From Sialis fuliginosa (taxonomy: Eukaryota > Arthropoda > Insecta > Megaloptera > Sialidae), in assembly GCA_961205875.1 (NCBI GenBank), contig OY540812.1, forward strand, positions 26,235,098 through 26,299,097: DNA of 64,000 nucleotides. The letters are read 5' to 3'. Below, one piece after another: positions 15,525 through 25,435 of the stretch. Within the stretch, counting starts at the first letter, position 1; the number at the start of each line of letters is the position of its first letter. Under the pieces are notes generated by a model. It made no database searches and was not told the origin of the DNA. It was given only the letters and a program-made list of their open reading frames with translations. Made by a program: the position numbers and the translations under genes.

Positions 15525-15663
15525 TGCCGTGTTCAGACCGAAAAAACAAAACAGCAACATCGTGTCTTTTTGACAAAAGTGCAATAAAGCCTATGCATTT
15601 TTAAATACGACGTGTTTTCAAACACCGTGTTGCTGTTTTGTTTTCTTTGGTGTGAACACCGCA
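15525..15663. mobile_element. PIF/Harbinger-type MITE, copy 1
   Basis: A 139-bp element has inverted repeats of about 35 bp (GCCGTGTTCAGACCGAAAAA, then CAAAACAGCAAC) and TTA target duplications (15522-15524, 15664-15666). A TTA duplication indicates PIF/Harbinger. A short overlapping minus-strand open frame is a by-product of the repeat and not a gene. Confidence 0.8.
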
Positions 15664-17033
15664 TTAGAATGTTTTCACCTAAAACATTTTGAAAACCGCT
15701 GACAAGGTTGAAAAAAATTTTCAACATTTTTATGATGACACAAGTTGTAAATATGTAAGAACTAAATAAAACTGTCCTTTTTCGCAAAAAAGCAATTAAT
15801 AAGTATATAAAAAAATTTAAGCAACTAATATAAAAAATAAATAAAAATGGTTTATATCTATACCTAGCGTCGCAATTATTAGCCAAACCAGCTGTGAAGC
15901 GATTTACAAAAAATGCATGTACTTATGTACATATTATTTTTAGCAAGTATAAAAAATTACCATTAAAATTAAATATAATGTAATAATAAGAAGTATATTT
16001 AATGATATTGATTAATAAAATCAGAAAATACGGCTGTGGGTGAACTTCGCTACTACAATCAATCAGAAATTGATTCAGGCTCTCTAAACTCTTACTATAT
16101 CTCTACTAGGCTCTAGTGATTTAAACCTCATAATTAATGCGGCACTAAAAATTACAAAGCATCCCTGCATCCCCCCCCGCCCCTATACTCCCTATAATAA
16201 TTTTTTTAACAGCTAAATTAATTCCAAATCCTTAAACGATAAAAATAAATTGATTCACTTTGCGAGACCTTCTCAGGTTATATACAAACGAGGCGTGTTT
16301 TTTATTCCGCTGAAGATGTACTCTGATTCCTCGTCTGATATATCATATAAATATGTACAGAGTAAACATCAAAGGGCATCTCACTTTTCTCTGAGAACGC
16401 GCTAGAACTGTCATCCGATATTTCCAGGTTCGTAATACAATCTCATGAAATTTTTACACCACCATGCTTCCGTAAACTTAAAATATCTATTTCTACATCA
16501 CAATTAATTATAACGGTACCTACTAATGATTTTTGAATTCTAGGTGCAAGCAGCGTCATTTTGTTCTTCACAAATTGTGCAACATTATTATGTATCATTT
16601 AGAAATAGTTACTCTACATAGTAAATCTTACTCGTACCTACTTTCTTTGTTGTATGTTTTGCAATTTTATTTATATTTGATTCTGCAATTGTAACCTTGC
16701 TCTATTGATAACTATCATAAATTAACATTGACGTTGTTTTCTTTTAATCAACAAAAATAATCGTATTTTCGCAAACCACAAAAATATTTTGGGTAAATTA
16801 AAACCTTGTGTTTTGAAAACTTCCTTCCTTCTTTGATTAACGATGCATTTTTATCTTTGTTTGATAAACATTTGTTTTAATAAAATTGGTAATATATGAA
16901 AATTTATAAACAGATTGTATAATAAATACCTGTGTGAAGCTAGCGCCGTAACATACATATATGAGTTTAGAGAATCCTGAAGTTCTCTTATATTTAAAAA
17001 AAATGTCAGGTACGAGTCAAGCCTCGCGTACTA

Positions 17034-17505
17034 GTGTTCCGTATCGTATAGTTTTTCAATTGATTTGATTATGCTAATTTAATTTTAGTAAAGTTAAGAA
17101 CTACTATACTTATATTTAAGTGCGGTGAGTGCTGATAACTTTTTTTTATCTCGGCTTCATTATACATATTTTTCTCAATTTCTTTCAGATTTTTCTCACT
17201 TTCACAAAATATTTGTTTGATTTTTTAATTTGTTAATCGGTGATTTTAATATTAACAAAATGTTTAATTTACGTTTGAATTGTAAACTTACATTTCAGCC
17301 CCCCCCCCTCAAAAAGCGCCAAAAATTAAAAATAATATTTAATAACTCTGGTCTATAATAATTATTGGTCCACTATTTACTATAATTATGCCAAATTTCA
17401 GCTTTCTAGATCAAACGGTTTAGTAGCTAGAAGGTTGTGACAGACAGACACAGTGTTGATTCCATACTTCTAAGTGTTTATTTTTCTGATTTCGGTACAG
17501 AACAC
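17034..17505. mobile_element. Tc1/mariner-type MITE, GTGTTCCGTA family
   Basis: The ends read GTGTTCCGTATCG and, inverted, GTGTTCTGTACCG, flanked by TA on both sides (17032-17033 and 17506-17507). It is 472 bp and non-coding, with a poly(C) run and CAGACAGACA in the interior. A related fragment lies at 37200-37315. Confidence 0.7.
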
Positions 17506-19429
17506 TAAAAATAAAAATAAATTGGGAGCTCTGAATAGCACTCTATGATTTAATGAGTTCTCTTATATTTTGAAAAATAAATCTGCCAATTACCCCCCAC
17601 CCCCACACACACAAAAAATAATAAAAAATAAATCGTTATTGTGTGGGTTAGATTGATAAAAAATGTTTCAACATTTTAAAAGAACTCTAGAATGGCAGTG
17701 CTATCTAAAGCTCATTTTTTCATTTTTATAAACATGCGGTGCTAACTTCACATTGGTAGATAAATAATATAATAATAGATTTCTACAAAAGTATCTAATT
17801 AAATAAACAAACCTATTGAGCTATTATATAGATTTTTTAATTATTCAGTTAAAAATGGATATGTAATGGAAAAAACGTGTAAGTGTTAATCAGACAAAAA
17901 GTCTGCAGCAGTCCACTTTCTGTCTATATATTAATATCGGAAATAAAAACCTTAATATACAGATTATGAACACTATACCGTTCTAATTTCTTTTCTGTGA
18001 GATTATTTATTGCATGAATGTTAATTAGAAAATAATTCCAACACTACTTTATGAACTATATTAGAAATTAATCTACATTTTTAATCAAACTTGAAAAACG
18101 AGTCTGTAAAATAAATACTTACATAGGTATTTGATACAATTATGTACTACTACAGACATTTACATTTTTAATAATATGTATCATATATTTATGTAATTTA
18201 ATAATACGTATAATACATAAAAATTGTATCCAGAAACGCCCAGTATACTTATGTATATAAACACATTTACACATTAACTCATTACAATACATCTTTATCT
18301 ATGTTAGCAGCGCAAAAAAGGTTTCAAATATTGCAATTGCCAGTTTTGTTTTAATTTCTTTACAAATTTTTGATCTTATAAATTTAAAAAATGGGGGGAG
18401 GGGCATAAATAACAATTCACCTCGGGCTACAACCTATGTTAGTCCATCTCTGATCTATGAAGGTACGTATATTTAAACATTTAAACTATAGTCATTTTTT
18501 TAGGTAAGTATATTTTAAAAAGAATAATATAAAATTATTATTTATATTCTGTTTTTTTTTTTATAAATGTTTCTATAAATAAAGATATATTGTTGTAAAA
18601 TAAATACTATAGGCATCTACATCATATTATTATATTTAATTTAATATTTATTTAAGGCCGATGAATATAATAAAATTAAATTATTCAAAATTCAAATACA
18701 CAGACATGTTTTTAAGCATTTACCCTAATCTACCACACACGAATATTACAAAGTGATATGATAGAAAAGGATACGTAAGTACATTATAACAGAAAATTAT
18801 ATATTGGTTTCTTTTTTGCACACCTCGGTGAACATCAAAACAAAAACACACCTGTAGAACACGCTAGGACCTGTTCTCTGTGCTATTAGACACGTGAACA
18901 AGAATTGTTTAGGGCTTCATTTACGTACACCTGTATAAATATTGTGCAATAATTATCGATGACCTTTTGTTATTAATTTGACTTGGGAAACTATAATTTA
19001 ATATGGGACTTAACTGTTAGGTGGGCACCAGTCACAGAAATATGAACATAAAATATACAGTAGAGATGTGCAATTTAAGAATGATTCGTTCATCATTTAC
19101 TGAGCCGGTTTTTTCACATGCAATATTCAATCTTTTGTTAATTTCTTAGTACTATACATTTTTTTAATGAATTTCTAAAACTTTTCTCAACGACTCACAG
19201 AACGATTCGATAAAAACGAATATTTTTACTTATATTCTGAAATAATTCGAATCACTAATAAAAAGACTAGTTTTCCCCACGTAATAGTCAACATTTAATT
19301 TAATTTTAATATATTGATTCATATTTATTGTTAACAAGTTTTTAGAATAGGTACCTAGAACGTAAATAAATACAGTAGGCAAGTTGATATGTTGTATGGT
19401 TTATGACAATCAAGAGTATCAAACACGAG

Positions 19430-19690
19430 GCATGCGGCCCGCGGCCCAACCCATGTAGGAAATTACAAAGGGGCCACGGTTGGCCCAGGCTTGCGCCAAT
19501 GCTAGCCAACATGGGCCAATGATAACTTCGTCAAGGCTTGTCGTACCAAAGCTGTCCCAGAGTTGGCCCAATCTTGGGTAAAGAATAGGTGACCGATGCT
19601 CGGTATCTAAAGGTTGGCCTAGACTGGGACCAATCTCGAAAAAGCAACACTGCTAACTTAATATTGGTCCTAGAGTGAGCCCATCGTCAA
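19430..19690. repeat. GC-rich TTGGCCCA-type repeat patch
   Basis: About 260 bp is rich in TTGGCCCA / TGGGCCAA variants (at least six) within otherwise very AT-rich DNA. It looks like a degenerate minisatellite or a dispersed repeat and is not coding. Confidence 0.5.
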
Positions 19691-22130
19691 TGAAATTATA
19701 AAAAATGTATAAAATAGATTTTTAAAACATTGTAAATTATAGAAGTTAAATACATAAAATATAAATAGTTTCTTAATTTGTGTATTGTGTGTTTATTCAC
19801 ATAATTTTTTTAATATATAAGGAAATTTAAAAAAAATAGAACAATGAAAAATGGAAAAATTAAATACCTACTTTTATCTACTCTCGTTTTATTACACATC
19901 CATTTATAAAAAAAAAATGTTTCGTTGTATTGTTTATGTACCTATTTGATAACACACATTATTCAATATACATACTAATAAAAATATATTCTGATAAAAT
20001 TAAAAATAGCAATGCATGTACAATACGTACTTGCTACTCTAAAATACGTTTCAATTAATCACAATTTTAAGCTAACATACATTACGATTTTGAAATGGAT
20101 TACAACGAAATTTTATAATTATATTTTTATAATCGTCTTGAAATTTTTTTGAAAAAAATCTCAAGTTAATTTATTGATTAATAAGAAAATATCGATAGAA
20201 TGAAATCCCATAAGTACTACTGGGGTGTCACTATTTTGATCTAAAAATATTATATAATTCCAGTACACTAAAAAAGTTTAAGCTATTTTAATTGCTTAAA
20301 CATTGCCCAATGAAGAGGAATTAATTTTTTTAATTTACCATGAGTGCCTCGAGACTTTCTTATACGTACTACTGTACAGTGTATATGTTTCTAATTGTAT
20401 AAAAATAATCATTCTGGACAATTTATAAGAAAAAAAAAATTAATGGGAATAAATTAATTAAATTATAGATCAAAATATTCCCTTGAACTTTTATCTAAAA
20501 TATTCTAAAACATTTTTTTAATTCGCCTCGTTTCAAAAATAATTCGAAAAATTTAATCCATTTACAAATATGAATTTTCATCAGCGGTAAAAATTTTCTT
20601 ACCACATTCTGTCGCATCTGCCTAGTTACAGCATTGTCAAAAAATAAGATGAATAAATAAGAAAACTGATTTGTTAGAATGGTAACTAACAGGATCTTCT
20701 ACGAAATAATTATGTCTACTAAAATCGCATCATTATTAAGAAAACTTTCTTCAAAGGTAAGTACTACATACATATTTATAATTAATTAAATACATCTTAC
20801 ATTTTCATGTTTTTTCTTCAACAATTGATATTTATTACCTCGTAGATAACATAAATTAACCTAATAGCAAGTAAATTGGTTTGCAGAGTTGCTTCTTCTT
20901 TAGATTCCAGTTTTTACAGTAAAACATTTTCTACACTTTGGTGCAATTGTGCAGATGCATTTACAGTAATAAGATTGAATTGTGTCAGTAGAACATGCTT
21001 TAAACCAATACTTAATTATAATTCAATAATCGATTCTTAATTAATTAATTATTATATTAATAATACCAAACAGCGCTGATCTTTTTTCAGTTTTTAGAAT
21101 TAAAAATAAATTTTTACTAAATAAACAGCAAATTACGGAATTACCTATAACATAATGACTACTTAAACGATAAAAAATAAAAATGCGTAAATTTTGGTTT
21201 ATTTATTATTAATTTTTATTTGTTAACTAGCACCATATAGAAAAAATGTGAATTGGTTCGATATTTTACTAAAAATTTCGTATGTATATTATTATAAATA
21301 GGTACTTACATTGTGCAGTTATTGTGTTAAAAATAATAAATGTCAACTAAAATGAAGTATGAAAGCAATAAAATAACACCATGGATCATAATAATTCCTT
21401 AAGAAAAACAATATAAATACTTCCTTATAAACATTGGTTCATTTAATTTTAATAACTTATTGTAGTAAAATTGTTTACTTACCACTAATAATATATATTC
21501 CAATTTTATGTAAAATCCACGCAAATGTAGGCACACTTAACAAACTTACAAAAACACAAATCAAATAAAAAAACAATCAGTTTTTTAAACAATTAAACTT
21601 ATTCAAACTGGTTATGCAATTGTTGCAATAACGGACACGAGTTACCACACTGACAACTGGTAATGCACTGAAGAAATGTTTCACTTTGCCAATCTCATGT
21701 CGGTTGGTAGTTGGAAGACCGGTTCGTTCTTTAGCGCATGCGTGTCAAGATACACTTCTTTCATTCTGACTCGTTTGTGGATGTATTTAGATAGAAGAAG
21801 ATTTAGAGGTGGTTCTTTTTTATTATTTTTTGCATTCTGTGATATTTTTAGCAGAGTTCAAAGAAATGTATCGTAGGTAAGTCTGGTGAAAATATACTTT
21901 TTGCATGAAGCTACCTATGTAGGTACTATAAAGAATAAACATACATATACTTAAGATTATTCTTATCTTGAATTGTCATAAAATATAGCAATACAAATTT
22001 AATTAACATTTATGTTTTAATATTATTTTAATAAAAAAAATTTTTATGTATTATTATTTTTATGGTTTATAAAAATGATGTTATTGTATTTATTTCGAAA
22101 AGCGATAGAGAATTGTAATATCTCATGGAG

Positions 22131-22718
22131 TGAGTACGTTTACACAGCGCTGTTGTTCCGGTTTTACTATAACCGATGTAGTTTAAGCGATGCTGTTTAC
22201 ACATACGAGAATAAGTAACGTCAGCTGGAATTATAATTCCGATCTAATTAGTACGTTATAAGTTCGATGGCATACCAACAAGAAATCCCAAAAATACTTT
22301 GTCTCCTCTACGTTCCACGAATTACGCTTTCTTTTGTTTTCAATCTCTTCGTCTCAGATGTTTTAACCATGTTTTAACTGACGACGCTTTTTCAAAAGTT
22401 AATGTGTTAAGTGCATTACGATGAAATCCCTACACTCCGTAGATAATTATATATTTTTTGGGGTTGGTTAAATAGATATAACTATGTCCATGCAGTTTAC
22501 ACGCGTTTTTATTCCTGCTCTATTCCGAGTTATGCTATGCCTGTAGACCAAGCAGAATAGCATAACTAAACCTGATTTATTTTTTAAATAAAGCGTTGTT
22601 ATTATTATTATTATTAGTTATGTCAGGTGTAAAGCGCCATCTACATGAACTTTTACACCCAGTTTTATTACATCGGTTACAGTAAAACCGGAATAACAGC
22701 GCTGTGTAAACGTACTCA
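22131..22718. mobile_element. MITE with TGAGTACGTTTACACAGCGC ends, copy 1
   Basis: A 588-bp element has inverted repeats of about 47 bp that include CCGGTTTTACTATAACCGAT. A TTATTATTATT microsatellite lies near 22600. No clean target duplication could be fixed. A second copy in the opposite orientation is at 51923-52385. Confidence 0.8.
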
Positions 22719-22867
22719 TGGAAATCGTGGAAATAATCAAAGTAGTTTTGTCAGTCTTAAGAGAGTACTTTCGGTTAATACGGAGAATATGGGTGGCCCG
22801 ACGTCACAACTGTCAAAAACACGTATGTAGTTATTCAGAATAGAGCTGATGCTCTAATAATATACCC

Positions 22868-23170
22868 AGAGCCGGCCTTAGCAAGTCTGGCGCCCTGGGC
22901 GAGATTTATTATTCCGCCCCCCTTCCCCCTAAAAAATGTTCAAAAATCACCGAAAATGTAAATTAAAATTGATAAATTAACAAATAAGTTGAACAGTTAA
23001 TATCTCAGCTTGGCACGATCTTACAGACTCCAACTTTAAAAAAAAAAGTTTACTCAAAAATCACAGCTCGTACACTGATTTGAACCAAAAAAATCAGTTA
23101 TGCCCCATTGTGCGCCGCCCCACCTATCCTGGCGCCCCGTGCGGTCGCCTTGGTTCCCCCCCCCCACCCT
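22868..23170 (+). repeat. GCAAGTCTGGCGCCCTGGGC repeat, longest copy
   Basis: It starts GAGCCGGCCTTAGCAAGTCT and ends in poly(C). A shorter inverted relative is at 14495-14660, and short ends (CAGGGCGCCAGACTTGCTAA or similar) are at 40688-40728 and 42935-42966. It is a dispersed non-coding family of unknown class. Confidence 0.65.
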
Positions 23171-23584
23171 AAAGCCGGTGCAGAATATACCATTTAACTG
23201 TCTTTGGCAAGGACAATCTATTGGAGCGAAAGGGGGTTAATATAATATATAAACGGGGATTCAATCTCCGCCGCAACGAACTGTTTTTATTAAATAATTG
23301 TCAAATAAAAATTACTACATGTTACAATAGATACAGTACATTCTATTATATTCTAACACATCAACACGAGATTTTTGATAGCTGTGACGTCGGGTCGGGA
23401 CACCCATGTTCTCCGTGTTTACCGTACCTTCAATATGAACGAGAGGAGACCATTTGAAATTTGAACGAAACGAGACCGAAAAAAAACATGAATTTTATTT
23501 ATAAGTCTCGTCGAGTCTCGGTTTTAAATGACTATCAATAATTAATAAAAATGTACTATTGGATATTCATTTTTTAATGAATAA

Positions 23585-24445
23585 TTACTACACAGGGTGA
23601 GTCATATCATGCAGGTGGATAGGGTGACCAGGTCTCAGGTTTTCACTTGGAGTCTGTTTTTATACTGTTTCTCCGGGCTCCGGGTTTCGTTATAATTTCT
23701 CTAGGTTTTGTCATAATGATGATGACCAACAAAAAGGTCGTCAAAAAATAGCAAGGGCCGCTTAAGTGGCGATTAGGATATTTAGGTGTCAACAAAAATA
23801 AAAAAAATCATCAAAATTAATAGGTTCACCAATTCTAAGCAATTTATCTGACAATGAACATCGGTTTTTATTTAAATTGTTCAATAATTAACTACCTTTG
23901 GTGAATTAAGCACGAGGAAGCACTGTGCATTTACTTGGCAGATGTTTTTTTCTCAGTACTGTCCACCGCCACTTCTGAACTGGCATTAACAAAATAAGCA
24001 ACGAATTTTAATAAATATAAAAATTTCAAACATCAACCATTCTTTTTTCCAAAGCTTACTTGACTTAAATATTGCACTCGTATAGTTTTGGCTGACTCCT
24101 CGCAACAAACATTTTTTAGTTTTTCATGGCAATTGTGATTTTTATTCAATAATGAATAAAATGCGTTTATTATCGAAGATACGAGAAGCTTTTCATTTGT
24201 TTTTAAAGAGAAAAAAATTATTCTCCGATTTCAAAATTTTCACTCTATCTTTCCGTTTCAGGTTATAAATTAGTATTAATACGCGTTTAATAATAAATTA
24301 ATTTTTTATCACAATGGGTGAATGAAACTAATTTTTCACGAAGAATTTCCGGACAAATGTTTATATGGACTATTTTTCTTGAAATATTTTTCTCGATCAA
24401 TTGTTCATGTTTGTTCCAGCTGATATGACTCATCCTGTGTAGTAA
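23585..24445. mobile_element. Long MITE with TTACTACACAGGGTGAGTCA ends
   Basis: The ends at 23585-23609 and 24421-24445 are inverted repeats (one mismatch in 25). The 861-bp interior has CTTGGCAGATGTTTTT and CGAAGATACGAGAAGC blocks also seen at 50280-50520 and 52985-53960. No coding capacity is seen. Confidence 0.7.
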
Positions 24446-24570
24446 CATTTGTTATATTTCAAAATTGCTTTGTTTATTACATAAATAAGAATAAATGGAA
24501 AAAACAATATTTATAAAAAAAAAATCACACGAGACTGAAATTTTTTTCGGTCTTGGTCTCATCTCAGTTA

Positions 24571-24701
24571 TACCGTGTTTAGATCGAAAAAACAAAACAG
24601 CAACTTTTTGACAAAAGTGCAATAAACTCTATACATTTTTAAATACGATGTGTTTTCAAACACCGTGTTGCTGTTTTGTTTTCTTTGGTCTAAACAAGGC
24701 A
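24571..24701. mobile_element. PIF/Harbinger-type MITE, copy 2
   Basis: It is 131 bp with the same ends as 15525-15663 and is flanked by TTA (24568-24570, 24702-24704). A lone right end of the family (GTTGCTGTTTTG...GGCATTA) is at about 56098-56136. Confidence 0.8.
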
Positions 24702-24784
24702 TTAGTGTTTCGACAGCGTTGCCATTTTTAGTCAAATCGGCAGTGGCGTGATTTATTTTAAAAAATCATTGAATTTATTACTTT

Positions 24785-25015
24785 TAGCAAGTACTACGAC
24801 CCGGTGTTACCCAGGGATATAAATTCAATTTGTAATAAACCTATTAAATATTGTTTTCACTTTCCCACTTCATGTTTACACCAATTATACATCAAAACTT
24901 TCCTCATGAGACACTCTACCCATTAGTGAAAATCGGAATAAAATCCGTTCAGTAGTTACAAAGAAAATCGTGCATAGACGAACAGAAAGACGTGGAGAGG
25001 AACTTTATATACTTT
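24785..25015 (+). repeat. Repeat with ACCCGGTGTTAxCC start, copy 2
   Basis: It is homologous to 4690-4960 over about 230 bp. It lies about 280 bp outside the left end of the RAG1-like transposon. A weaker relative of the tail is at 28600-28700. Confidence 0.6.
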
Positions 25016-25291
25016 TTTAAACTTTATACTAGTACTAGCTGGGCCCACACGGCTTCGCTCGCGTGGACTACGGAATTATTGTTTAGGATTTAAAAAATAT
25101 AGAGTTGAATTAATTACAAACACGATTAGTTATTAATGTAATAAAAACCAAATAACACTTAAATTACCTACCTAACAAAAACGAACCAGAACAAAAAGTA
25201 AAAATAATTTTTGTTCTATTTAAATTTAAAAGTTAATTATTGAAAACAAAATAAACAATTGACAATCAATAGAATACCGGCCTGTTCTGCC

Positions 25292-25296
25292 CAGCG
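25292..25296. repeat. Target-site duplication CAGCG, left copy
   Basis: The five bases just outside the left CACAGTG are CAGCG and recur exactly outside the right end at 28109-28113. A 5-bp GC-rich duplication is diagnostic for Transib/RAG-type integration. Confidence 0.93.
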
Positions 25297-25333
25297 CACA
25301 GTGTGCGATTTTGAAAATCTAGCGGGACAAAAT
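25297..25333 (+). repeat. Left terminal inverted repeat with RSS-like layout
   Basis: Positions 1-7 are CACAGTG, identical to the V(D)J recombination signal heptamer. Positions 8-30 form a 23-bp spacer, and ACAAAATTA begins at position 31, matching the nonamer consensus ACAAAAACC at its first six bases. The spacer contains the palindrome GATTTTGAAAATC (positions 11-23). It differs from the right end at positions 9, 10, 18 and 28 only. Confidence 0.93.
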
Positions 25334-25435
25334 TATTAAAACAAACAATTCGATTAAATTTCATTATGTATATATTTGTAAATAAAAATAGATTATAAAA
25401 ATATATAATTTACATAATTTCTGTATTTATTTATA

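Larger units (their letters stand above)
1401..23584. other. Intergenic DNA, no supported gene
   Basis: Apart from the repeats listed separately, this stretch is AT-rich with poly(G)/poly(C) runs. The short open frames here lack domains, codon bias or conserved motifs. Scattered GAGACGAGA / GAGACCGAG words mark a further dispersed family (about 2120-2215, 6530-6610, 8340-8410). A possible splice-donor-terminated start at 20712-20756 and a CpG-richer patch at 21640-21885 are discussed as findings. Confidence 0.6.

Noticed and set aside
15533-15886. 117-aa minus-strand open frame
   Set aside because: It runs through a TTA-flanked MITE and AT-rich DNA, with no domain and no homologous frame in the second MITE copy.
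21676-21876. 66-aa plus-strand open frame
   Set aside because: It has no domain or coding character; only the promoter-like composition of the region was kept as a weak finding.
23225-23270. tRNA-like stretch near a GATTCAATCTCC word
   Set aside because: No cloverleaf pairing or A and B boxes could be laid out around it.
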